From assembly GCA_965227255.1 (NCBI GenBank), contig CBDDFS010000005.1, positions 62,001-126,000 on the forward strand: a stretch of 64,000 bases of DNA, given 5' to 3'. A program made the position numbers and the translations under genes. The notes beneath the pieces were generated by a model. That model saw only the letters and a list, made by a program, of their open reading frames with translations, did not search any database and was not told the DNA's origin. Below, piece by piece: positions 54,083-63,878 of this stretch. This stretch comes from CBDDFS01 sp965227255 (lineage in GTDB: Bacteria > Bacteroidota > Bacteroidia > Flavobacteriales_E > Vicingaceae). Within the stretch, counting starts at the first letter, position 1, and every line of letters starts with the position of its first letter.

Positions 54083-54982
54083 TTAGAAATTTCTGAAAGG
54101 AATCTTTGATTTACCTATTAATTCTTTCAGATTCTTCACGTCCTCTGCATAAATTTCTATTAGCTTATATTTAAGAGATTCTGGCATTTGTCCTTTCTTG
54201 ACGCTTCGATAGATCAGTTTTTGAACCATGGGGTTTGATTTGATTGTACCTTTTATACCCTTTCCGAGAATAGAAGATACTCTCTTTCCGGCCGGATTCT
54301 TAAGAACTTTCTGTAAGAACTTTCCTTCCGTGAATTTTTGTGAAGATACATTAGATTGAAAATCAAATCTTGTTGGATCTTGAATCCTCGATAGTCCCAG
54401 AAACTCGAAGACCTCATTCATAGTTTTGACCCTGTCCTGAAGCAAATCTTCAAGAAATAAAACCATGATCTCATCTTTGTCGAAATGCTCCAAATAAGCC
54501 TTAATATGTTTTGCGTAAAAACCGGTTTGAACTATCAAATCTTTGCTCAATTTCTCCCGGTCCAAATCCTCATAAGACTTAACACTCCCTTCAAAGGCGG
54601 ACCCATACTGAATCTCACTAATATTGGATAAGAATCGTTCAACCGGATCGCGCAGTATATATATCAATTTGACTTCTTGTAGATGCTTTCTGAGCATAAC
54701 AGGACTTGAAGGAAATTTGTGGGTCTTACTATAATTCTGAGAGGATTCACCTCGAATCTTAAAGCCTTGATCGAAGTGTAATTTGTACCAATTCATTCCT
54801 CTTGAAAAAGTGGATTGACCACTCCTTTCCTCTTCTTCCGGATTAATAAAGAAATCCAATTCTTTTGGTTCTGACATTTGAATATCAGGATGTATATTCA
54901 AATAATCATGCAAACTAGTCGTACCCGATTTCATCGCTCCAATTACAATCAGATTTGGCAGAGCACCTTCCATGTTTCGCAA
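54083..54982 (-). CDS. Sulfotransferase domain protein
   Basis: 299 residues. NLIVIGAMKSGTTSLHDYLNIHP is the PAPS 5'-phosphosulfate loop, and LIYILRDPVERFLSNI the 3'-phosphate-binding motif. KELDFF and RGESSQNYSK match the substrate-side motifs of heparan-sulfate-type enzymes. The start is ATG at 54982 or 54973. It is convergent with the small substrate gene (15-base gap) and lies outside the main operon. It probably sulfates a surface sugar, but it could act on other hydroxyls. Confidence 0.87.
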   Translation of the reverse strand: MRNMEGALPNLIVIGAMKSGTTSLHDYLNIHPDIQMSEPKELDFFINPEEEERSGQSTFSRGMNWYKLHFDQGFKIRGESSQNYSKTHKFPSSPVMLRKHLQEVKLIYILRDPVERFLSNISEIQYGSAFEGSVKSYEDLDREKLSKDLIVQTGFYAKHIKAYLEHFDKDEIMVLFLEDLLQDRVKTMNEVFEFLGLSRIQDPTRFDFQSNVSSQKFTEGKFLQKVLKNPAGKRVSSILGKGIKGTIKSNPMVQKLIYRSVKKGQMPESLKYKLIEIYAEDVKNLKELIGKSKIPFRNF

Positions 54983-55182
54983 TTTAGTCTTTTAAGTTAT
55001 TTGAATTGGCTTCTTTGAAATTTGAGCTGATCAATTCAAAGCAGCAAGCAAGATTCGTAATTCTTACAAGAAGGTGGCGCAATTCTGCTTAAGAATCGAC
55101 TTATATTTCATTATTTTGCCCATCCAATCATTTCAGGACGGACCTGACTTGTTTCCAGTTATGATTTACAGATGACAATCAC

Positions 55183-55938
55183 ATGAAAAAGCTAATCAAG
55201 GAAATACTCTGCTCTAATTTCATCGTTGCTTTATTCATGTTGGTATTCAGAAAGCGAATACCTAATCTGAGATATTTTCAAAAGTTCAATTTTCCCAGGA
55301 ATAAAGAAAACCGAAGGGTCATTGGCACCCTTATCTGGGGTTTCTATGAAGCTGCGGAAATCCGGCTGATAAATAAATTCATGCGCAATGATTTACCTGT
55401 TATCGAGCTTGGGAGCAGCTCAGGTATTGTATCTTCATTCGCCTCGTCGAAGATTAGAAATCAAAAAATGATTTGTGTTGAAGGAAACCCGGAACTAATA
55501 TCATTTATTGAAAAAAATGTTACTTCAGTCAACGACCAGATTGACTTGAAGGTTTTGAATCGTGTTATAGCTTATGGAGAAGACGAAATAGATTTTCAAG
55601 TCAGCAAGAATACAACAAGTTCTTCTTTGGTAGGGAATTCCAGCCAGGAACATGTTGATAATCAAATCGTTCGAGTCAAAACCACCACGCTTAAAAATAT
55701 CACGGAGGAAAACGATATCCGAGAATATGTGCTGATCTCCGACATCGAAGGAGCCGAGTATATGGTTCTTAATAATGACAAAGAAGCATTATCAAAGTGC
55801 AGACAAATAATTATTGAACTGCATGATGCTTCTAATGGCAAGGACTATTCTATCAATTCATTGCAGTCTCTGATCATTGATTTAGGCTTTAAACAAAGCC
55901 AGAAAGATGGGAATGCTTTCGTTTTCGTAAAGAACTGA
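55183..55938 (+). CDS. FkbM family methyltransferase
   Basis: 251 residues. LPVIELGSSSGIVSSFASSK is SAM motif I, MICVEGNPELISFIEKNV the second strand, and VLISDIEGAEYMVLNND the FkbM signature (DIEGAE). The N-terminal 60 residues (VALFMLVFRKRIPNLRYF) include a hydrophobic stretch followed by basic residues and may associate with the membrane. It stands alone on this strand between two genes on the other strand. Probable sugar O-methylation. Confidence 0.82.
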   Translation: MKKLIKEILCSNFIVALFMLVFRKRIPNLRYFQKFNFPRNKENRRVIGTLIWGFYEAAEIRLINKFMRNDLPVIELGSSSGIVSSFASSKIRNQKMICVEGNPELISFIEKNVTSVNDQIDLKVLNRVIAYGEDEIDFQVSKNTTSSSLVGNSSQEHVDNQIVRVKTTTLKNITEENDIREYVLISDIEGAEYMVLNNDKEALSKCRQIIIELHDASNGKDYSINSLQSLIIDLGFKQSQKDGNAFVFVKN

Positions 55939-55949
55939 TCGATAAGAGA

Positions 55950-56807
55950 TTAATTCAGCTTAGATTTCATTTCAGTCATTGAAGAATGAACAAAGACATA
56001 TTCACACAAATTCAGATCTGAATGAATTTCAATACCATCAATCCTCTCAAAACCAATAAGTTGGGATTCATCCTTTCGAACTCTATAAATATCATATTGA
56101 TTTCGCTTTAGAAGGTCAAGTATTTTATTTTGATTTTTCAGCCTGTTTGTGTTTTCAGATGAGTAGACAGGAAGAATCTCCATAAGAATGACTGGATTAT
56201 GTTCTGAGATGACCGTCTCAAATGATTTTAAAACTTCCCATTCAGCTCCCTCTACATCAATTTTGAGAATTTGCGGACCGCCATTTAGATTGAAATCAAT
56301 CCCGGAATCGGGAAGACTGAAAACAGAAATATGGTCTTTTCTGTACACTTTTTGATCAGGCCTGAAATCTTCAACAATAGAGGCCCTGCTGTCAACCTTT
56401 CCATCATCATAAAAATTAAGATCCAAGACAGACGTCTTAGCACTCAATCCAATGGGATATATGTCCATTTGCTCAAAATTGTTGGCTCTTTGCAAAGCAT
56501 TGATATAATTTACGCAATATGGATTGGGTTCAAATCCGATGTAAGACATATTCGGATGCACTGACTTTATCTTAAGCAAGGTCTGACCAGTATTCACCCC
56601 AACATCAACAAAGCTTCCTTTCACCTCAGGAAGAATCAACTTTAGCAGGTCGATCATCCATTTTTCACTTAAAAACAGATTTGAAAAGCCAATTCCTTCA
56701 TTTACAGGGATGATCATTTCTTTCCCATTCAAGTCAATTTTGCCCATCAGGTTAAACTTTGAAAGCAAATCGACTTTTTTCAAAAAACGAATCCAAAAAT
56801 TCTTCAT
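55950..56807 (-). CDS. FkbM family methyltransferase
   Basis: 285 residues. GSFVDVGVNTGQTLLKIKSVHP is SAM motif I, YIGFEPNPYCVNYINAL motif II, and ILKIDVEGAEWEVLKSFE the FkbM signature. The first 50 residues are a family-variable lead. It is convergent with the other FkbM gene, ending 11 bases from it, yet the two proteins are only distantly alike, so this is not a recent duplication. Substrate unknown. Confidence 0.87.
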   Translation of the reverse strand: MKNFWIRFLKKVDLLSKFNLMGKIDLNGKEMIIPVNEGIGFSNLFLSEKWMIDLLKLILPEVKGSFVDVGVNTGQTLLKIKSVHPNMSYIGFEPNPYCVNYINALQRANNFEQMDIYPIGLSAKTSVLDLNFYDDGKVDSRASIVEDFRPDQKVYRKDHISVFSLPDSGIDFNLNGGPQILKIDVEGAEWEVLKSFETVISEHNPVILMEILPVYSSENTNRLKNQNKILDLLKRNQYDIYRVRKDESQLIGFERIDGIEIHSDLNLCEYVFVHSSMTEMKSKLN

Positions 56808-56926
56808 CCAGCTCTTAAACTATATTGAATTCAAAGAACTAAATAATTTTTGATTTTTATTTAATTCAACCTTCTGAAAGGAGAATTTCTTTTACATGAT
56901 ATGTCCTCAGCATGTGTCGATTCTCC

Positions 56927-56934
56927 TATATTTG
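56927..56934 (+). promoter_or_regulatory. Putative -7 box (TATATTTG) of glyA
   Basis: A perfect TAnnTTTG element ends 17 bases before the ATG at 56952. If transcription starts about 7 bases after it, the upstream in-frame ATG at 56901 cannot be used, which supports the start chosen for glyA. Confidence 0.5.
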
Positions 56935-56951
56935 GACAAAAATTTTTACCG

Positions 56952-58229
56952 ATGAAAGATCAGCAAATCAGGGACCTAATTAAGAAAGAAACAAAGAGGC
57001 AAGTTGAAGGAATCGAGCTCATTGCATCCGAAAATTATGTGAGCAAGGAAGTAATGAAAGCTGCCGGATCAGTGCTGACAAATAAATACGCAGAAGGACT
57101 TCCGGGGAAAAGATATTATGGCGGTTGCGAAGTAGTCGATGAAGTTGAAAATCTAGCCAGAGATCGGGCGAAAGCTCTTTTTAATGCCGAATGGGTGAAT
57201 GTGCAACCACATTCAGGAGCGACGGCAAATGCCGCTGTAATGCTTGCCACTCTTTTCGCAGGCGATACGATACTCGGCTTTGATCTTTCACACGGTGGAC
57301 ACCTTACTCATGGTTCACCGGTTAATTTTTCTGGAAAACTATATCGTCCCGTTTTTTACGGCGTGCACCCTGATACCGGCATGATCGATATGGACCAGGT
57401 CAGAGATGTAGCCCTGAGAGAAAGACCTAAAATGATCATCGTTGGAGCTTCTGCGTACAGCCGCGACTGGGATTATGTTACTTTCAGACAAATTGCAGAT
57501 GAGGTTGGAGCCTTATTGTTGGCTGATATCTCCCACCCTTCTGGCCTTATAGCCAAAGGACTTCTAAACGATCCCCTACCTCACTGCCATATTGTTACTA
57601 CAACAACTCATAAAACGCTCAGAGGACCAAGAGGTGGAATGATCTTATTGGGGAAAGATTTCGAGAATCCATGGGGATTAAAAACACCGAAAGGTGTCAC
57701 CAGAAAAATGTCTGCAATCCTCGACTCAGGAGTATTCCCTGGTACACAGGGTGGACCGCTGGAACACATTATTGCGGCCAAAGCTGTCGCTTTTGGCGAG
57801 GCACTTGAAGATGACTACCTGAAATACGTCATACAAGTTCAAAGTAATGCCAGAGTATTGGCTGAAGAACTTGTTAAAAAGGGTTATTTCATCATTTCAG
57901 GAGGAACTGACAACCATTCTATGCTTATCGACCTGAGATCAAAAGATATCAGCGGGAAGGATGCGGAAAAAGTTCTGGGTGACTGCCATATCACAGTTAA
58001 CAAGAATATGGTTCCTTTCGATGATAAGTCACCTTTTGTGACTTCTGGTATTAGAATCGGATCAGCTGCGGTAACCACCAGAGGACTAGTTGAGAAAGAC
58101 ATGATTGAAATTGCTTATTACATCGATAAAGCAATTACCTCTTCAGGCGATGAGAAGAAGATCAAGTCTATCGGCTCAGATATTAAATCTAAAATGAAAG
58201 AATTCCCTTTGTTTAAGGATGACGAATAG
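56952..58229 (+). CDS. glyA: Serine hydroxymethyltransferase
   Basis: 425 residues from the ATG at 56952; the earlier ATG at 56901 adds 17 residues unlike the family. IELIASENYVSKEVMKAAGS, NKYAEGLPGKRYYGGCE and PHSGATANAAV are conserved blocks. TTTTHKTLRGPRGG holds the PLP-binding Lys at about 221. The enzyme converts serine and tetrahydrofolate to glycine and 5,10-methylene-THF in the cytoplasm, so it also feeds the one-carbon pool used by the operon's formyltransferases. That link is metabolic, not regulatory. Housekeeping gene. Confidence 0.97.
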   Translation: MKDQQIRDLIKKETKRQVEGIELIASENYVSKEVMKAAGSVLTNKYAEGLPGKRYYGGCEVVDEVENLARDRAKALFNAEWVNVQPHSGATANAAVMLATLFAGDTILGFDLSHGGHLTHGSPVNFSGKLYRPVFYGVHPDTGMIDMDQVRDVALRERPKMIIVGASAYSRDWDYVTFRQIADEVGALLLADISHPSGLIAKGLLNDPLPHCHIVTTTTHKTLRGPRGGMILLGKDFENPWGLKTPKGVTRKMSAILDSGVFPGTQGGPLEHIIAAKAVAFGEALEDDYLKYVIQVQSNARVLAEELVKKGYFIISGGTDNHSMLIDLRSKDISGKDAEKVLGDCHITVNKNMVPFDDKSPFVTSGIRIGSAAVTTRGLVEKDMIEIAYYIDKAITSSGDEKKIKSIGSDIKSKMKEFPLFKDDE

Positions 58230-58254
58230 ATCTATGCAATAATCAATCATTGAT

Positions 58255-58647
58255 TCAAGCTGCTTCATCTTTCTTCTCCACTCTGTTTTGAATTCCTTTC
58301 TTAAAAGATATCAGAATTACCGAGATTTCATTGATATCCTTTCTTAGTTCATTATAGACTGTTTCTTCGATCAGATCGAGGTCTTTGGCCACGATGATCA
58401 AGCTGAGAAGTTCCATGAGATGACCATGTGCATTCTCGATGGTTTTAAGGCTCTTTTCCGGTCCATTCTTCCAATTTCCTTCCGACAAAGCCGTAGTGAA
58501 TTCTACAGCCGTATTTCTAAGGGAGAAATCCATTCCCGATTTATCTTTCTGCGAAAACTTTGCCGCAACGGAATAAATTTCCACTGCTAGTTGCCGACCT
58601 TTATTCCAGACCTTCAATTTCTCAAATGGGTATTCATACATATTCAA
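58255..58647 (-). CDS. Four-helix bundle protein (S23/TIGR02436 family)
   Basis: 130 residues, all helical. FEKLKVWNKGRQLAVEIYSVAAKF is the family opening (xxLxVWxxA...LxxxIYxxT), RNTAVEFTTALSEGNWKNGPEKSLKTIENAHGHLMELLSLIIVAKDL the central helices. The first member was found in an rRNA intervening sequence, but most copies, like this one, are free-standing and of unknown role. It is convergent with glyA. Confidence 0.85.
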   Translation of the reverse strand: MNMYEYPFEKLKVWNKGRQLAVEIYSVAAKFSQKDKSGMDFSLRNTAVEFTTALSEGNWKNGPEKSLKTIENAHGHLMELLSLIIVAKDLDLIEETVYNELRKDINEISVILISFKKGIQNRVEKKDEAA

Positions 58648-58786
58648 AATTTTTGAGTTATACCCACAGAGTTCCTCAGAAACTATTTTCTATGCAATCC
58701 GATTTATAGTCTTCTGTTGACATTGGCTTTTGGTTTGTGCTTTGATTCCATTTCCGGGCATGAAAGAAAAGTAGGGACATAAAAAA

Positions 58787-58806
58787 GCCCCAAGAAGACT
58801 TGAGGC
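58787..58806 (-). terminator. Rho-independent terminator of the large T9SS protein gene
   Basis: GCCCCAAG and CTTGAGGC form an 8-bp stem with one mismatch around a 4-base loop, followed on the minus strand by six T (plus-strand A run at 58781-58786). It lies 24 bases after the stop codon at 58830. Confidence 0.75.
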
Positions 58807-58829
58807 TTTTTATGATTTATATTCTTAGA

Positions 58830-61800
58830 TTATTTCTCAACAACGAACTTGTCAATCAATCTTTCTCCATTGAATTCCAGACTGTAATAGTACAATCCTT
58901 GTGACCATGCAGACACATCTACATTGATCATCTGAATTCCTCGTTGCTGGTTATCTAATTCAAATCTTTGCATTTCCTGACCCAGTGTGCTTGTAATGAT
59001 GATCACTACGTTTCCATCATCCGGCAACTGATATCTGATCAGAGTCTCATCAATTGCAGGGTTAGGAATAGCCTGTCCAAGGAATAGCTTGTTAGGATCT
59101 AATTCGTCAACACCTAACCAACATGGATCACAACCTGCTGCAGTACCACAGTCAATACCATCTTCCCAGACTTTCTGTCCACCTACCCAGTTCTGAGTTC
59201 TGATGCCATCGAAACAAGATGGACAAGCCGGACATTCAGGACCACCGCAATCGATCTCTGTTTCCTGACCATTCTGAACGTTGTCTACACAACTTGGACA
59301 TGGAGGACAAACTCCACCGCAGTCTACGTCATCTTCATTCTGATTCAGAAGTCCATCACTACATGTCTCACAAGGATCACATAGTGGTCCACCGCAGTCT
59401 ACGCCAGTTTCCTGTCCATTCATAATTCCATCCGTACAACTGTAGAATATACATACTCCATTATCTGTCAAACAGAAGTCATCGATCAACCAACCTTCAT
59501 TCTCAACAGAGGCATCTGATCCAAAACGGAATCTGAATACAACCTTCATTGGGTTTTGACCCTGATGAGGCAATTTGAAGTCTCTGAATGAATGAGTCCA
59601 AACTGACTGAGAAGTAGCGGTCCATCCCGGAGGATGAGGTTGACCAGCCAATCCAGTTACATATGGCGTGTTAAACCAGTTCTTCGTTGATTGGTCGTAC
59701 GCTGTATCTACTGGGTCCAATGGACCTCCAACCGTACTCCAGGTTTTACCACTATCAGCTGAGAACTCAACAGTTCCACCATCAAATGCATGTTCTGTCT
59801 TCCATTTATGATAGAAATCTATGTTATAACAATTCGAAGTATCAAGGGTAAACTCAGGTGAATAAACAGCAGAACTATCAAGTATTGGATAATTCGTCGT
59901 AGTATCCGTCATCCATCCCCTAGGAGCCGACCTTGCAGAACTCAGATGAGTCTGGTTTGGTCTTCCTCTTTCAAAGATACTCTGAACATCAAAGGACGTT
60001 TTACTCATCGACCCCCAAGGATTCGTAGAATCACTGTCGAAGTCGTTGCAATACGGAAGTGTGCTCACTGTATCAAGAACTACGAACTCTGTACAGACCG
60101 TATCATCATAAGTCGCAGAATCAGCATTACCGTTTGGAAGGAATGTCCATGAGCAAACGTCATACCTGCCAGGTTGAGCTACCCAAATGGAATCATGAAG
60201 ATTCAATCTCGGGAATAAAATTGGGTCACCTATTACTCCATAGTAGAAAGAGTCAGTGGCTGAATAAACAAGATTTCCTCTAAACTGTATCGGGGTGTGA
60301 TATCTGATTTCAGTTCTTATCCATACGTAGTTCAATTTCACTGAACCACGGTTTCTTGATCTGACACTCACTTCATAATCCTGAGGAATAGGCAGCGCAG
60401 ACGCACCTTCAATTATTATTTGCTCAGCCGAAGCACTCAATAGCGGAGGACATTCCCAATGGAAGTATTGAGAATCCGGATCGAATCCTATCAGAACTGT
60501 CGAGTCACCAAACGGATCTCTTAATCTCCAGAAGTCGATCATTGTGGTATCCGTAGAAGTGATCTTGAACAGATAAGAACCTTTCTCATTAAGACAAACA
60601 TCAGCGGCCCATTGTATCACGTTTGGACCAATAGCTGAAAACGGGTATATCCATAGTGTATCCAGCGTAGTAGAATCCTGGAAGACTATTTCTCCGTCTG
60701 GAGTCGTACCTCCGGTAGTCACTTTAAGATCAATTTCACAACCTCTAACGTTCTCTACAATATGACTGAAAATGGTATCATTTGTCTGATTATTATCATC
60801 AGGGTGAGTAACCCACTGACGGAATTCATAACACCCAAAAACCGACATGTTTACACTATCCTGGTGATAGAAAGTAACATCTACCCCCGGTAGAATAGGA
60901 GTTGTAATCGTATCTGTTTTCGTACTTGTCCATGGTCCCCAGGTACCGGTACAAGTCGGGTCGAATCTGTACTGATAATGAATCAAAACATCTTCAATCG
61001 TATCTTTACCGGTATTCTTAACAACAACTGCGTAAGGCTCATTAATTCCAAGTACGCAACCTCTGTTTGGTTCTATGACGTCAAATAATTCAGCATCATA
61101 CAAGTCAGGATTGACAATTCTGAAATCGTCTATGGACACACCATCAAGTGGTGTTGCAGCAAGGATCGATCTGAAAACAAATCTGAACTGAACTTCAGGT
61201 TTTCCTCTAAACGGACTATTGTTAAGCGGAATCTGAGAATACTCCCATGCATTGGTTAATCCGTTCCAACCTCTTCCTAGAGATCCGCCAAGTGGCAGAT
61301 AATCCTCAATCCAGTTAATTTTTCTACCAACAGGTTGAGAAGCAGAAGTCAACCTGGCAAACGAGGAGAATCTATTGAATGAATAATCTATATAATATCC
61401 ATCTTCACCGGCCGTGGTGTTTCTGTTGTGCCAGAAGCTCATGAATGCCGAGTCAGCTTTCGTCATATCAAAGAAATTCGTGTATAGAACTTCAAAGTCA
61501 TTCTGACTGTAACCTGTATCAATATTGATGTCCCATGCATTTGGTGCTGAATAAGCGCCTGTTGTTACATTGTAATTCGGTGTTCCTCTTTCCCAAATTG
61601 TAGGTCTGTCAGGCGGAGGATTACCACAAGTTCCGGGTTCTACCAAAGTGGTCGCCCATTTTGGTTTCTGCGCATCAAAATTCTGCGAGTGGGAGATCGT
61701 ATCTGATGTAAAGCCGAAGTGGCCTTTTGAATTAGTTGTATCGTTTGTGGCATCAGCATCACCAGACAGACTAGGATAAGCCCAGATCTGATAAAGACCC

Positions 61801-63782
61801 CTTGGAATGCTAAACTTGCCCGTAAAGTCAATTACGTCTATACCAAGTGGTGGCAGACCATTCGGATAATTACCATGAGGATATGTAATAGTCTCACAAA
61901 TTTGGGTGTCAATAGACGCTCCGTAAACGCTATCCATTAACCTGATTTGGAAGCAAACCGGTATTGAAGTCAACGTATCAATACCAATATTTCGAACCTT
62001 AATTCTCACACTATCCTGCTCACCTTCACGCTTGATGTAATCAATGAATGGACGGACGACCTCGATAACACTTACATCTCTATTTGGAGGGTTTTGAATA
62101 CACCAGTCATCCATTGAAACACCATATCCTCTCTGAGCATTTCCATCTGCTCTGAAGGCAAATCTGAACTGCACTTGATTCTGACCAGTAAAAGTTGCAG
62201 GCAATTGATAGAATGCCTCTCTCCAGATGTTATTGTGGAATCTTCCGGAAAATCCATTTGATTGGTCATACCATGTACTAGGACATTGGGGGGCATTCAA
62301 TAATTTACCCAAGGTATCGAAGGAACCTCCTAGTTGTTGCCATGGGTTACCGTTGATCGAATACTCCAAACTATACCTATCCTGATCTAGTGTACTTGTA
62401 GGCATATTTCTTCTATGCCAGAAACTAATCCGCGGCGTAATGGCCGTGGTAAAGTCGAATATTGGTGAATTCAGGAAGACCGTATCATTTGCCGCATAAT
62501 TACCCGACAGTACAGTAGTCCACGTATTGGTTCCCGAGTAGGCATTATACCCACCACCGGCAAAAGGATTTCCTCTCTCCCATCCTACCAGTCCATTGGC
62601 TATGGTTGTATCCCAGAAGTTTGCCTGAGATGCATTTTCAAAGTCGTCACAGTAAGGTATTTGTCTACCGTTCGTTATGTAGAACTGGTTACATGTCCTG
62701 CTGGTCACATTTGGCATGTAATACGAGTTTCTACATGGAATAGAACGGTCATATACTATAGTCCAGTAACAAACACTATCCCCGGCCTTGAAAGAATCCA
62801 CGCCGTTATACACTTTTGGTATAATGGCCCTGTAGATTGAATCTGCAGAAGTTGTAATAATTGAGTCATACTTCACACTATCAACGGCTCCTCCATTCAC
62901 AGAATAGAATAACCATGCTTCCTGATATCCTGTATAAGCAACAGGATCATCATACATCTTTGCATAAATCGAATAAGGCCCTAAGGAGTATACCAGACTA
63001 CCATGATAGATAATCGGTTGAGCAAATTCACCATATGGTTTAATATTTTCACAAGGGGCGGATTTCACCCTGATAGAGTCAATGATCCAGCCATAAGAGT
63101 TGGCCGGTCCGGGAGGGAATGTACCATCGGCAAGAGAGAAACGCAACATACAGTTAGCCGAGCTATTTACACCTCCCAAGAATGATGAAGCATTAAAGTA
63201 TTCATATTCCCACCAGGAATTGGTTGGGATGGAATCGAACGGAGAACGCCATCTGTTCAATCCGCCCACGATTACGTGAGCATAAGAGTTTTCAGAAAAA
63301 TACCCATATCCCAAAGAAGAGTTCCAAAGTGGCTGCTGAGCTCCTTTGGTATTGATGTATTCATTTTGCCCCAGCGTATTCCAGGTCTGTCCACTGTCAT
63401 TGGAAACTTCTACCTTTCCACCATCGAGAAGGTCGACTTTACAAATGTGGTTGAATTCAACGGTTACGAAGGTATCTCCAAGTGTGCTGAAAGCACAAGT
63501 TGTAAACCATAAGGTATCACCGGCTGAAACCTGGGCTGAATCGGCATAAGCACCATTGTAATGGTAATTACTCGTAATACCCCAGTCTCTTCCGTGAACC
63601 GTTGTACAACCAGATGTTACAGAACACGGGAATCGAGTGGAATCTCGATAGTTCGAGGTATCAGAACAGGGTTCTGGCAATCCACCATACTCAAAATCCG
63701 TTGCCCACACAGTTTTAATTACCTGTGACATAGCAAAATTACTCCCCCCTAGAAACAGGAGGATCAATAATATCTTCTTCAT
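58830..63782 (-). CDS. Large secreted T9SS type A protein with repeated MAM-like modules and a cysteine-rich DCGG stalk
   Basis: 1650 residues from the preferred ATG at 63782, which starts a signal peptide (MKKILLILLFLGGSNFAMSQ); the ATG at 63818 adds 12 residues before it. At least four jelly-roll modules end with similar motifs (YGWIIDSIRVKS, YGVSMDDWCIQN, DGVSIDDFRIVN, NEGWLIDDFCLTD), suggesting MAM- or lectin-like binding domains. Residues ~1447-1555 (DNA about 59118-59441) hold four DCGG/DCG repeats. The last ~95 residues (LFLGQAIPNPAIDETLIRYQ ... ITSTLGQEMQRF ... GLYYYSLEFNGERLIDKFVVEK) are a clear type A sorting domain. Probably a surface-anchored adhesin. Confidence 0.9.
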   Translation of the reverse strand: MKKILLILLFLGGSNFAMSQVIKTVWATDFEYGGLPEPCSDTSNYRDSTRFPCSVTSGCTTVHGRDWGITSNYHYNGAYADSAQVSAGDTLWFTTCAFSTLGDTFVTVEFNHICKVDLLDGGKVEVSNDSGQTWNTLGQNEYINTKGAQQPLWNSSLGYGYFSENSYAHVIVGGLNRWRSPFDSIPTNSWWEYEYFNASSFLGGVNSSANCMLRFSLADGTFPPGPANSYGWIIDSIRVKSAPCENIKPYGEFAQPIIYHGSLVYSLGPYSIYAKMYDDPVAYTGYQEAWLFYSVNGGAVDSVKYDSIITTSADSIYRAIIPKVYNGVDSFKAGDSVCYWTIVYDRSIPCRNSYYMPNVTSRTCNQFYITNGRQIPYCDDFENASQANFWDTTIANGLVGWERGNPFAGGGYNAYSGTNTWTTVLSGNYAANDTVFLNSPIFDFTTAITPRISFWHRRNMPTSTLDQDRYSLEYSINGNPWQQLGGSFDTLGKLLNAPQCPSTWYDQSNGFSGRFHNNIWREAFYQLPATFTGQNQVQFRFAFRADGNAQRGYGVSMDDWCIQNPPNRDVSVIEVVRPFIDYIKREGEQDSVRIKVRNIGIDTLTSIPVCFQIRLMDSVYGASIDTQICETITYPHGNYPNGLPPLGIDVIDFTGKFSIPRGLYQIWAYPSLSGDADATNDTTNSKGHFGFTSDTISHSQNFDAQKPKWATTLVEPGTCGNPPPDRPTIWERGTPNYNVTTGAYSAPNAWDINIDTGYSQNDFEVLYTNFFDMTKADSAFMSFWHNRNTTAGEDGYYIDYSFNRFSSFARLTSASQPVGRKINWIEDYLPLGGSLGRGWNGLTNAWEYSQIPLNNSPFRGKPEVQFRFVFRSILAATPLDGVSIDDFRIVNPDLYDAELFDVIEPNRGCVLGINEPYAVVVKNTGKDTIEDVLIHYQYRFDPTCTGTWGPWTSTKTDTITTPILPGVDVTFYHQDSVNMSVFGCYEFRQWVTHPDDNNQTNDTIFSHIVENVRGCEIDLKVTTGGTTPDGEIVFQDSTTLDTLWIYPFSAIGPNVIQWAADVCLNEKGSYLFKITSTDTTMIDFWRLRDPFGDSTVLIGFDPDSQYFHWECPPLLSASAEQIIIEGASALPIPQDYEVSVRSRNRGSVKLNYVWIRTEIRYHTPIQFRGNLVYSATDSFYYGVIGDPILFPRLNLHDSIWVAQPGRYDVCSWTFLPNGNADSATYDDTVCTEFVVLDTVSTLPYCNDFDSDSTNPWGSMSKTSFDVQSIFERGRPNQTHLSSARSAPRGWMTDTTTNYPILDSSAVYSPEFTLDTSNCYNIDFYHKWKTEHAFDGGTVEFSADSGKTWSTVGGPLDPVDTAYDQSTKNWFNTPYVTGLAGQPHPPGWTATSQSVWTHSFRDFKLPHQGQNPMKVVFRFRFGSDASVENEGWLIDDFCLTDNGVCIFYSCTDGIMNGQETGVDCGGPLCDPCETCSDGLLNQNEDDVDCGGVCPPCPSCVDNVQNGQETEIDCGGPECPACPSCFDGIRTQNWVGGQKVWEDGIDCGTAAGCDPCWLGVDELDPNKLFLGQAIPNPAIDETLIRYQLPDDGNVVIIITSTLGQEMQRFELDNQQRGIQMINVDVSAWSQGLYYYSLEFNGERLIDKFVVEK
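59118..59441 (-). repeat. Cysteine-rich DCGG repeat region in the T9SS protein
   Basis: Four tandem units of the form C-x-D-G-x2-N-G-x-E-x2-V-D-C-G-G-x-C-x-x-C, the last one degenerate and longer. Each has about five cysteines, so the segment is probably a rigid disulfide-bonded stalk just before the sorting domain. Similar units occur in other Bacteroidota T9SS proteins. Confidence 0.8.
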
Positions 63783-63878
63783 ATCGAGAAAAACGTTGCG
63801 TTCAAAAGCTACAAACATACTAAAAAACGTTGGTTAACCACATACATAAACGGGCCCTGAAGCGAGCCTTTTTATTCA

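Noticed and set aside
54983..55182. Possible small gene or RNA in the 200-base gap between the sulfotransferase and FkbM genes
   Set aside because: No frame with a start and protein-like composition and no stable hairpin was seen; it is best taken as a divergent promoter region.
56901..56951. Upstream start for glyA at 56901
   Set aside because: The extra 17 residues do not fit the family, and a good -7 box (56927-56934) lies downstream of that ATG.
58241..58255. Inverted repeat AATCAAT-C-ATTGATT between glyA and the four-helix-bundle gene
   Set aside because: The loop is one base and there is no T run, so it is not a convincing terminator; A/T-rich repeats of this size are expected by chance.
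63840..63875. Hairpin around GGGCCCTGAAGCGAGCC with a following T run as a terminator
   Set aside because: Only three or four base pairs can form in a consistent stem, and no plus-strand gene ends there.
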